Shown here piece after piece: positions 13,995 through 21,845 of a stretch of DNA of 29,099 nucleotides. The notes beneath the pieces were generated by a model, which saw nothing but the letters and a program-made list of their open reading frames with translations, made no database searches and was not told the origin of the DNA. How positions within the stretch are numbered: position 1 is the first letter of the stretch; each line of letters begins with the position of its first letter. The position numbers were made by a program, and so were the translations under genes. The DNA comes from an uncultured Actinomycetes bacterium (GTDB lineage: Bacteria; Actinomycetota; Actinomycetes; Nanopelagicales; Nanopelagicaceae): contig CAIMXQ010000007.1 in NCBI GenBank assembly GCA_903845465.1, positions 1 to 29,099 of the forward strand, read 5' to 3'.

Positions 13995-15511
13995 CAGCGA
14001 ATGAAGAAGGCAGAAGATGCAATGAAGTTAATCAAAGGCGCTGGATAGACACCCAGCACAAGAGTAATCACAGAGGTGATCGCAATAGTTGTCTTGGTCA
14101 GTCCTGAAGGAATAAGAACACTGGTCCCATCTTCAGCAGGATCTTTAAAGAACATAAGAACGATGACGCGAATGTAGAAGAAGGCAGCGATCGCTGAAGA
14201 GAGCACACCAGCGATTAATACGGCTGTGCTTCCAGATTCGTACGCTGCGGAGAAGATGGAGAACTTTCCGATAAATCCTGATGTCAGTGGGATTCCAGCA
14301 AATGCTAAGAGGAAGAAGGCGAAGGCTGATGCAATAACAGGTGAACGCTTTCCAAGGCCGCTCCAGCGGTTGAGATCCGTTACTTCACCTGCAGAGTCAC
14401 GAACAAGTGTCACGATTCCAAATGCACCGACTGTCGCAATGCCATAGGCAAAGAGATAGAAGATAGATGCTTCAAGACCTGCCTTGCTCAACGCAATTAC
14501 TCCTGCAAGGAGGAAGCCAGCGTGTGCGATAGATGAGTAAGCAAGCATGCGCTTTACATCGCGCTGAGAAATTGCAACAACAGATCCAAAGACCATCGTC
14601 ACGATTGAGATAAGAATGAGTGCAGGTCTCCACTGCCATTCAGCATTTGCGAAGGCAACGTAGAAGATTCGAAGAATTGCGCCGAATGCTGCAACCTTTG
14701 TTGCTGCAGCCATAAATCCGGTGATTGCAGTCGGTGCGCCTTGATAGACATCGGGTGACCACGCATGGAATGGAACAGCGCCGACTTTAAAGAGAAGTCC
14801 TACTGAGATAAATGCGATTCCAAGAAGTAAGAAGACATCGTTTCCAGAACCGCCCACGATGCTTGCTTGGATTCCAGAGAAAGTGATTGAACCGGAGTAT
14901 CCATAGAGATACGCAACTCCAAAGAGGAAGAATGCAGATGAGAAAGCACCAAGTAAGAAGTACTTCAGTGCAGCTTCTTGCGAGAGCAGACGGCGACGGC
15001 GTGACAGACCAGCCATCAAATACAAAGGAAGTGAGAGCATCTCAAGTGCGACGAAGAGAGTGATGAGATCACTTGATAGTGGGAATAACAACATTCCAGC
15101 TACTGCAAAGAGTGTGAGTGGATACACCTCAGTAACGCGCATATCTGTTTGCAATGAGTGACGTTCTTCATCTGATCCTGGAACTGCCGCAGGAAGAGCG
15201 GTGAAGTTCTCTTGATCAGCAATAAGAAAGACTGAGAGTATGGCGATGACCAAGATAGATGCCTGGAAGAGCACTCCTGCGCCATCGAATGTAATCGATC
15301 CCATTGCAGCAGATACAGAGACTTGCTTTCGCACGCGAAGAAGTGCTGAAAGTGCAATCACAAGAGAGGCAACCGTGACGAAGAGTTGAGAGTTGTGGCG
15401 AGATGCACGTGGCGCAAATGCTTCGATGAGTACTCCAAGCAGAGCTCCCCCAAGCACAATCAAGATTGGTGCAAGGAGCGCGTAATTGAGTACTGGGGCT
15501 GTGAAATCCAT
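13994..15511 (-). CDS. nuoN: NADH-quinone oxidoreductase subunit N
   Basis: Antiporter-like proton-pumping subunit of the complex I membrane arm, next to the quinone module; 505 residues with about 14 transmembrane helices. Key buried charges are E157 in F-V-A-L-E-M-L-S and K242 in L-F-K-V-G-A-V-P-F-H, the glutamate and lysine that drive proton movement in these subunits. The H-A-W-S-P-D-V-Y-Q-G-A-P-T motif downstream is specific to NuoN. It starts on the base after the nuoM stop and its own stop overlaps the polyprenyl synthase ATG by one base. It is the last complex I gene. Confidence 0.97.
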   Translation of the reverse strand: MDFTAPVLNYALLAPILIVLGGALLGVLIEAFAPRASRHNSQLFVTVASLVIALSALLRVRKQVSVSAAMGSITFDGAGVLFQASILVIAILSVFLIADQENFTALPAAVPGSDEERHSLQTDMRVTEVYPLTLFAVAGMLLFPLSSDLITLFVALEMLSLPLYLMAGLSRRRRLLSQEAALKYFLLGAFSSAFFLFGVAYLYGYSGSITFSGIQASIVGGSGNDVFLLLGIAFISVGLLFKVGAVPFHAWSPDVYQGAPTAITGFMAAATKVAAFGAILRIFYVAFANAEWQWRPALILISIVTMVFGSVVAISQRDVKRMLAYSSIAHAGFLLAGVIALSKAGLEASIFYLFAYGIATVGAFGIVTLVRDSAGEVTDLNRWSGLGKRSPVIASAFAFFLLAFAGIPLTSGFIGKFSIFSAAYESGSTAVLIAGVLSSAIAAFFYIRVIVLMFFKDPAEDGTSVLIPSGLTKTTIAITSVITLVLGVYPAPLINFIASSAFFIR

Positions 15512-17029
15512 TTACTTGCCTGCGCTCTCTGATGGAACTGGATCGGTGAAACCTTGCACTTCGAGCACGTGAGCCGAGGCTGGGTTAATCACATTGAGTA
15601 GAGGTGAAGGATAGAAACCAAGGGCCACGATGATTGCAATGACAGGTGCGATTGCAATCTTTTCGCGAAGGTTGAGATCGGAAAGGTTTTCATTGCCCGG
15701 TGTAGTTGGGCCATGTAGTGCCTTTTGTACAGGAATTAAAATATATAAAGCTGCAAGGACGATCCCGAAGGTTGCAATCACTGCAGCGACTGGATAGCGA
15801 GTGTAAGTTCCCACAAGAACTAGGAATTCGCTGACGAAACTTGAGAGACCAGGCAGAGCAAGTGAAGACATGCCGGCAATAAAGAATGTCCATGCCATTA
15901 CCGGAGTAACGCGCTGCAAGCCACCAAAGTCTGCGATTGTTGAAGAGCCTCGGCGTGATTGCATCCATCCAGCAACCAGGAATAGCGCTGCTGTCGAGAA
16001 TCCGTGGTTGAACATATACAAAGTTGCACCGCTCATACCTTGTGATGTCATTGCAAAGATTCCCAAGGTGATAAAACCAAAGTGTGAAATCGATGTGTAG
16101 GCAATCAAACGCTTAATATCGCGTGCGCCAATTGCAAGGAATGCGCCGTAGATAATCGAGATAACGGCAAGGACGATAATCAACGGTGTAAAAGTCTTTG
16201 AAGCATCAGGGAATAGTGCAAGACAGAAACGAATCATTCCGAAAGTTCCGACCTTGTCGAGAACTCCAAGAAGCAAGACCGATGTTCCAGGTGTTGATGC
16301 AGCTGCCGCATCTGGCAACCATGTATGTAATGGCCACAGAGGAGCCTTGATTGCAAAGGCGATAAAGAATCCAAGGAAGAGAAGGTTTTGAGTCATTGAA
16401 CTCATATGCATATGCAGCTCTGACAAGCGAGTGATGTCGAAGGTGTGGCCACCATTTGCACCAGAGATGACGTAGAGACCAATAATCGAAGCGAGCATCA
16501 ACAGCCCACCAAAGAGGCTATAGAGCAAGAACTTCACAGCAGCAGCTGCACGTTCGCCGGTGCCGAATCCACCAATAAGGAAGTAAACCGGAATCAACAT
16601 CGCTTCGAAGAAGACGTAAAAGAGAAATACGTCTGTCGCAGCAAAGACACCGATCATCATCGTTTCAAGTACAAGGATAAGGATGTAGAAGACCTTAGGA
16701 GACCAACGTCCGCCTTCAGATTCATTCCATCCCGCAAGAACAACTATTGGTGCAAGAAGTACTGACATCAAAATCAGAACAATCGCAAGCCCGTCAACGC
16801 CGACTGCGTAATTGATCCCGAACGATGGAATCCACTTTGCAGATTCAACAAATTGCAGAGCGGTATTGGAAGAATCAAACTTAACCCAAGCAAGTATTCC
16901 TGAGATCGCAACGAGAAGAGTTGTGCCGAGCGCTGCCTGCTTGATGCGCAGGACTTGATCACTTGGAATTACTGCTACAAGGATTGAGCCAATCAACGGC
17001 AGAAGCATCATTGTGGTCAGAGCGTTCAT
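15512..17029 (-). CDS. nuoM: NADH-quinone oxidoreductase subunit M
   Basis: Second antiporter-like subunit of the complex I membrane arm, 505 residues with about 14 transmembrane helices. E142 in F-F-E-A-M-L-I-P and K228 in A-I-K-A-P-L-W-P-L-H-T-W are the conserved charged residues of the proton channel, and the L-P-D-A-A-A-A-S-T-P-G-T-S-V stretch after it is typical NuoM. The start overlaps the nuoL stop by 4 bases (ATGA). The C-terminal tail after the last helix is short and polar. All diagnostic motifs are intact. Confidence 0.97.
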   Translation of the reverse strand: MNALTTMMLLPLIGSILVAVIPSDQVLRIKQAALGTTLLVAISGILAWVKFDSSNTALQFVESAKWIPSFGINYAVGVDGLAIVLILMSVLLAPIVVLAGWNESEGGRWSPKVFYILILVLETMMIGVFAATDVFLFYVFFEAMLIPVYFLIGGFGTGERAAAAVKFLLYSLFGGLLMLASIIGLYVISGANGGHTFDITRLSELHMHMSSMTQNLLFLGFFIAFAIKAPLWPLHTWLPDAAAASTPGTSVLLLGVLDKVGTFGMIRFCLALFPDASKTFTPLIIVLAVISIIYGAFLAIGARDIKRLIAYTSISHFGFITLGIFAMTSQGMSGATLYMFNHGFSTAALFLVAGWMQSRRGSSTIADFGGLQRVTPVMAWTFFIAGMSSLALPGLSSFVSEFLVLVGTYTRYPVAAVIATFGIVLAALYILIPVQKALHGPTTPGNENLSDLNLREKIAIAPVIAIIVALGFYPSPLLNVINPASAHVLEVQGFTDPVPSESAGK

Positions 17030-18918
17030 TGAGTCACCACCCAGATAGCTGCGATTAAGACAATTGCTCCGATAAGGATGAAGGCTGCATAGCTGCGAGC
17101 AAAACCAGTTTGAGTTCTACGCAAAGTTGAACCTGTACCAAGTGCAGTTGCCGCTATTCCTCTTACCGCCCCATCGATAACTTTGTCATCGCCCTTGACG
17201 AGCAGCGCTGTCAGCGCCTGTCCTGGCTTCATGAATACTGCTTCGTTAAATGAATCTTGCATCAGATCCTTGCGAGCAATACGGGTAAATACCGAGACGT
17301 TCTGTGGAGCAACAGAATCAACCTTCCCAAGCTGATACTTACTTACTGCAATTGCGACACCGATAATCACTGCAACGAGCGCAAGACCAGAAACCACAGC
17401 CGGTTGTAACAATACTTTTCCGCCTTCAGCGCGCTCACCAACAACGGGTGTTAACCAATGCACAAGTGCATGACCACGTGTGAAGAGGAATCCTGTGGTG
17501 ACTGAACCAATGGCAAGAATTGCCATTGGAATCCACATCAACAGCGGTGATTCGTGAGGATGCTGGTCATCTTCCCAGCGCTCTTTACTTGTAAAGGTTA
17601 GGACCATAACGCGAGTCATGTAGAAAGCTGTGATTGCAGCACCGAGAAGTGCGGTGGATCCCAGAAGAATTCCCTTTACTCCTCCTGCATTAAATGCAGT
17701 TTCGATAATTGCATCCTTGGAATAAAAACCAGCAAAGGGTGGAACACCGATGATTGCAAGATAGCCGAGGCCAAATGTTGCAAAGGTAATTGGCATAAAT
17801 TTACGTAGCGCTCCGTAACGACGCATATCTACTTGATCGTTCATGCCATGCATGACTGAGCCTGCACCTAAGAACATGCCTGCCTTAAAGAATCCGTGTG
17901 TCAGCAAGTGCATGATGGCAAATGCGTATCCAGCTGGCCCAAGGCCTGCACCAAGAATCATGTAACCAATCTGCGACATAGTTGATGCTGCAAGGGCCTT
18001 CTTGATGTCATCTTTTGCAGTACCGACGAGTGCACCAAACATCAGAGTAATTGCACCAACAATGACAACCAAAAGTTGCGCAGTAGGAGCTGCATCAAAG
18101 ATGAAGTTGGAGCGAACAATGAGATAAACACCTGCTGTAACCATCGTCGCAGCGTGAATCAGCGCAGATACTGGAGTCGGACCTGCCATCGCATCACCGA
18201 GCCATGCCTGCAATGGGAATTGCGCAGACTTTCCGGTAGCTGCAACGAGCAACATAATTCCAATGGCAGTAAGTGCTGCCTTTGACGCTGTATGTGATGC
18301 GGCTTGGACTCCCGCAAATGAAACTGTGCCAAGGGTTGCAAATGAAATCATGATGGCAAATGAGAGCCCCATATCGCCAACACGGTTCATGACGAATGCT
18401 TTCTTGGATGCAGTTGCATATGCGGGCTTTTGATTCCAGAAACCGATCAAAAGGTATGAGGCAAGGCCCACGCCTTCCCAACCCACATAAAGGTTGAGGT
18501 AAGAATTTCCAAGAACAAGGAGCAGCATCGCTGCAATAAAGAGGTTGAGGTAGGCAAAGAATCTACGGCGGTTTTCATCGTGTGACATATAGGAAATTGA
18601 GTAGATATGAATAAGTGTGCCCACACCGGTAATAAGAAGTACGAAGCAGATGGAGAGTTGATCAAGAAGAAGACCTGCATCAACCTTAAATGTGCCAACT
18701 GCGATCCAAGAGAAAAGCTTCTGAGTGATTGCGCGCTCTGCGGTTGGGCGACTGAGCATCTGTGAAAGTTGGTAGAGACCTACTCCGAATGAGCCTGCAG
18801 AGAGCGCAGTAGCTAGAAGATGTCCCCACTTATCTGAACGTCGTCCAGCCAGGAGCAAGATTGCTGCTCCAAATAATGGAAGTGCAATCAAGTACACGAG
18901 TGAAGTTGAGGTAACCAT
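17026..18918 (-). CDS. nuoL: NADH-quinone oxidoreductase subunit L
   Basis: Distal proton-pumping subunit of complex I, 630 residues, the usual NuoL length. It has the 14-helix antiporter core and a C-terminal extension that in known structures forms the long lateral helix and a final transmembrane anchor; the hydrophobic end near 605-628 fits the anchor. E148 (G-W-E-G-V-G), K230 (A-T-G-K-S-A-Q) and H255 (S-A-L-I-H-A-A-T-M-V) are the expected channel residues. It begins 2 bases after nuoK and overlaps nuoM by 4 bases. Confidence 0.97.
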   Translation of the reverse strand: MVTSTSLVYLIALPLFGAAILLLAGRRSDKWGHLLATALSAGSFGVGLYQLSQMLSRPTAERAITQKLFSWIAVGTFKVDAGLLLDQLSICFVLLITGVGTLIHIYSISYMSHDENRRRFFAYLNLFIAAMLLLVLGNSYLNLYVGWEGVGLASYLLIGFWNQKPAYATASKKAFVMNRVGDMGLSFAIMISFATLGTVSFAGVQAASHTASKAALTAIGIMLLVAATGKSAQFPLQAWLGDAMAGPTPVSALIHAATMVTAGVYLIVRSNFIFDAAPTAQLLVVIVGAITLMFGALVGTAKDDIKKALAASTMSQIGYMILGAGLGPAGYAFAIMHLLTHGFFKAGMFLGAGSVMHGMNDQVDMRRYGALRKFMPITFATFGLGYLAIIGVPPFAGFYSKDAIIETAFNAGGVKGILLGSTALLGAAITAFYMTRVMVLTFTSKERWEDDQHPHESPLLMWIPMAILAIGSVTTGFLFTRGHALVHWLTPVVGERAEGGKVLLQPAVVSGLALVAVIIGVAIAVSKYQLGKVDSVAPQNVSVFTRIARKDLMQDSFNEAVFMKPGQALTALLVKGDDKVIDGAVRGIAATALGTGSTLRRTQTGFARSYAAFILIGAIVLIAAIWVVTQ

Positions 18919-18920
18919 GT

Positions 18921-19220
18921 TTATCGCTTCAACAAACTTGCATCATCGACAGATGCTGATCGGCGTGAACGGTAAATCGTAACGATGATTGCGAGGCCAA
19001 CAACAACTTCACATGCTGCAACGACCATGGTGAAGAAAGCAACCACTTGGCCATCGAGAGTTCCATTAATGCGTGCAAAGGTAACTAGAGTCAGGTTTGC
19101 AGCATTGAGCATAAGCTCGACACACATGAATACAACGATTGCATTGCGACGTATAACTACGCCAATAGCACCGATTGTGAAGAGGAGACCTGCGACGTAG
19201 AGATAGTTATACGGATTCAT
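18921..19220 (-). CDS. nuoK: NADH-quinone oxidoreductase subunit K
   Basis: Small complex I membrane subunit (99 residues, three helices) related to MrpC, part of the proton channel linking the quinone site to the antiporter subunits. E35 in F-M-C-V-E-L-M-L-N-A and E71 in A-A-C-E-V-V-V-G are the two membrane glutamates essential in E. coli NuoK. The ATG overlaps the nuoJ stop by one base (TAATG). It has normal length and no anomalies. Confidence 0.97.
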   Translation of the reverse strand: MNPYNYLYVAGLLFTIGAIGVVIRRNAIVVFMCVELMLNAANLTLVTFARINGTLDGQVVAFFTMVVAACEVVVGLAIIVTIYRSRRSASVDDASLLKR

Positions 19221-19990
19221 TACTTCTCCTCCGTCACTGTGTTATCAACTTCGCCAAGTTCAAACTGCGCTGAATCCAACATATCTCCACGAGCTTTAAG
19301 CGTTGCAGAGATTGAATTAGGGGCCGCAGATCCATCTGGAAGAAGGGCTGGAACGTCGACTGCATTGTGGCGAGCAAAGACTCCTGGATTGGGAAGTCCT
19401 GCTGCGCTTCCGAGTGAGTCACCACGGAAACGTGCAATTGCTTGCTCGCGCTGAGTAGGACGTGCAACTGTTCGTTGGTGATGTGCAAGAACCATCGCGC
19501 CAAGGGCAGCGGTAATAAGGAGTGCAGATACAACTTCAAATGGCCATACATATGTTGAGAAGAGAAGTTTTGCCAGCGCCTGAACATTGCCAGCGCCATT
19601 TGCTGAATCTAAACCAACTGCGCCATGTCCAAGTGTGGCGCGACCAATGAGTGAAACCAGTAAGCCGCCAAAGCCCACTGCAGCAGTGATTGCAATAGGG
19701 CGAAGTCCTGGAATTGTTTCAGTCAGTGAATCTGAGGCATCAACGCCGACCAACATCAAGATAAATAGGAAGAGCATCATCACTGCTCCGGTATAGACAA
19801 CGATCTGCACAATTCCGAGGAAGAGCGCATCTTGTGCAATGTAGAAGATGGCAAGAGTAATCATGACCCACGCAAGTAGAAGTGCAGAGTGGACTGCCTT
19901 CTTTACGAGCAACATTCCGAGTGCGGCAAGTACTGCAACTGGTGCAAGCACCCAGAACATCACCGCTTCAGGAGTTTGAATAGTCAACAT
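19220..19990 (-). CDS. nuoJ: NADH-quinone oxidoreductase subunit J
   Basis: Membrane-arm subunit of complex I, 256 residues. Five hydrophobic helices occupy about the first 175 residues, with the conserved V-Y-T-G-A-V-M-M-L-F-L-F segment of the third helix, whose pi-bulge moves during turnover in known structures. The C-terminal 80 residues are polar and proline-rich, longer than in E. coli NuoJ but usual in actinobacteria. It overlaps nuoI and nuoK by one base each. Confidence 0.95.
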   Translation of the reverse strand: MLTIQTPEAVMFWVLAPVAVLAALGMLLVKKAVHSALLLAWVMITLAIFYIAQDALFLGIVQIVVYTGAVMMLFLFILMLVGVDASDSLTETIPGLRPIAITAAVGFGGLLVSLIGRATLGHGAVGLDSANGAGNVQALAKLLFSTYVWPFEVVSALLITAALGAMVLAHHQRTVARPTQREQAIARFRGDSLGSAAGLPNPGVFARHNAVDVPALLPDGSAAPNSISATLKARGDMLDSAQFELGEVDNTVTEEK

Positions 19991-20616
19991 TACTTTTCAG
20001 CCTGACTTGGGTGTGATTCCTTCACATCGCCGTTGTAATAATTAGTATCAGTCATTCCTGGATACATTGGGTGTGGCGGCGCCAACATTCCTTGGCGAAG
20101 CGGTGCGAGCAAATCTTCCTTTTCGAAGATCAACTTCTCACGCTTATCATCTGCAAGTTCGTACTCATTTGTCATTGTCAGCGCACGTGTAGGACATGCC
20201 TCAACGCATAATCCGCAGAAGATGCAACGAAGATAATTAATTTGGTAGACAGCGCCGTGACGTTCACCCGGTGACATTTGATTGCCTGGTGTGTTATTTC
20301 CGCCTTCAACAAAGATCGCATCTGCAGGACATGCCCATGCGCAGAGTTCGCACCCAATGCACTTCTCAAGACCATCTGGGTGGCGATTGAGTTGGTGGCG
20401 ACCATGGAAACGTGGCTGTGTTGGCGCCTTTACATCTGGGTATTGAACAGTCTGGTTCTTCTTAAACATTGTGGAGAATGTGACCCAGAAACCCTTAGCC
20501 TGTTCAGCAAGGGATGCCGGTCCTGGTTGTTCAACTTCCACAAAAGGAACTGAATTGATATCAGCCTGTCCCGAATTTTTCTTCTCCACGTCAATCTTCT
20601 CGTTGAAGTCAGTCAT
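19990..20616 (-). CDS. nuoI: NADH-quinone oxidoreductase subunit I
   Basis: Ferredoxin-like subunit of the complex I connecting arm that carries two [4Fe-4S] clusters (N6a and N6b) and passes electrons to NuoB. The two binding motifs are C86-I-G-C-E-L-C-A-W-A-C96 followed by P, and C131-I-F-C-G-L-C-V-E-A-C141 followed by P; all eight cysteines are present. It has 208 residues, with about 45 extra polar N-terminal residues that include an acidic/lysine stretch. One-base TAATG overlaps link it to nuoH and nuoJ. Confidence 0.97.
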   Translation of the reverse strand: MTDFNEKIDVEKKNSGQADINSVPFVEVEQPGPASLAEQAKGFWVTFSTMFKKNQTVQYPDVKAPTQPRFHGRHQLNRHPDGLEKCIGCELCAWACPADAIFVEGGNNTPGNQMSPGERHGAVYQINYLRCIFCGLCVEACPTRALTMTNEYELADDKREKLIFEKEDLLAPLRQGMLAPPHPMYPGMTDTNYYNGDVKESHPSQAEK

Positions 20617-21845
20617 TACTTGCCTCCTGAGACATTGATGGATTGAACATTGGGTAGCGAAGGAACGGGGAAGTTAGGTGTTTCACCTTCTGGAAGTTCC
20701 GTTGTGCGAATCTTCTGCTTACTGCGTTCGAAGAGGCTGCTGATCGCCATCACGATGATGACTACGCCAGCTGCAAAAGCGGTGATTGCGATGCGAGGTG
20801 CATTCTGTTGTTGCAAGACTCGCAAAGTTGCAACGATGAGAATCCACACAAGTGAAACTGGTATCAAAACCTTCCAACCAAACTTCATAAATTGGTCGTA
20901 GCGAAGACGTGGAAGTGAACCACGGAGCCACATAAAGATAAAGAAGAAGAAGTTCACTTTAAGTAAGAACCATACGAAGGTGAACCAACCACCGAGCCAC
21001 TGCTCAGTAAAGCCAAGTCCTGGAAGTGCGTGATATCCCCCGAGGAAGAGCGTGGTTGCAAGCGCTGAAACTGCGATGATGTTGACGTATTCGGCAAGGA
21101 AGAAGAGTGCGAACTTCAGTGATGAATATTCGGTGTGGAATCCACCGACGAGTTCGCCTTCTGCTTCGGCCAAGTCAAATGGTGCACGGTTTGTCTCGCC
21201 CACCATGGAGATTACATAGATAACAAAAGATGGGAATAAGACAACGGCATTCCAGATGTGCTGATGCTGCGATGCCACGATGTCTGAGGTCGACATAGAG
21301 CCTGCATAGATAAAGACTGCAACAAGTGAGAGCCCCATCGCTACTTCATAAGAAATTACCTGAGCGCTAGAGCGAAGTCCGCCAAGTAATGGATATGTAG
21401 AACCTGAAGACCAACCGGCAAGAACTACGCCATAGACACCAATGGATGTGACAGCGAGAATATAAAGAACGCCCACTGGAAGATCTGTAAGTTGAAGTGC
21501 GGTCTTATGGCCAAAGAGGCTAACAACGCCAGTCATTGGAATCACTGCAAATGCCATAAAGCACATTGCAGTTGCAATGATCGGAGCAATAATGAATACA
21601 ACTTTATCTGCAGCTGCCGGAATGATGTCTTCCTTCAGCGCCAGCTTTACTCCATCAGAGAGTGATTGCAATAAACCAGCTGGGCCAACGCGGTTAGGAC
21701 CAGTACGAAGCTGCATCTTCGCGAGCACGCGACGTTCGGTCCAGACAGCCATCAACGTTGAAACAACGCAGATAATAAAGACAAGAAGTGCTTTTACTGC
21801 GATGAGCCAACCTGGATCGTTACCGAGAAGCTGCGCCGTTGTCAT
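20616..21845 (-). CDS. nuoH: NADH-quinone oxidoreductase subunit H
   Basis: Membrane subunit that forms most of the quinone-binding chamber and the first proton path of complex I; 409 residues with about eight to nine helices. Signature elements are W-T-E-R-R-V-L-A-K at about 35-43, R-T-G-P-N-R-V-G-P shortly after, and the cytoplasmic loop N-R-A-P-F-D-L-A-E-A-E-G-E-L-V-G-G-F. It is longer than E. coli NuoH (about 325 residues); the surplus is a proline-rich C-terminal tail of about 40 residues, common in actinobacterial homologues. The start overlaps the nuoG stop by 4 bases. Confidence 0.97.
   Translation of the reverse strand: MTTAQLLGNDPGWLIAVKALLVFIICVVSTLMAVWTERRVLAKMQLRTGPNRVGPAGLLQSLSDGVKLALKEDIIPAAADKVVFIIAPIIATAMCFMAFAVIPMTGVVSLFGHKTALQLTDLPVGVLYILAVTSIGVYGVVLAGWSSGSTYPLLGGLRSSAQVISYEVAMGLSLVAVFIYAGSMSTSDIVASQHQHIWNAVVLFPSFVIYVISMVGETNRAPFDLAEAEGELVGGFHTEYSSLKFALFFLAEYVNIIAVSALATTLFLGGYHALPGLGFTEQWLGGWFTFVWFLLKVNFFFFIFMWLRGSLPRLRYDQFMKFGWKVLIPVSLVWILIVATLRVLQQQNAPRIAITAFAAGVVIIVMAISSLFERSKQKIRTTELPEGETPNFPVPSLPNVQSINVSGGK

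Noticed and set aside
19234..19599. 121-residue minus-strand frame within nuoJ
   Set aside because: Out-of-frame shadow of a clearly real complex I subunit gene.
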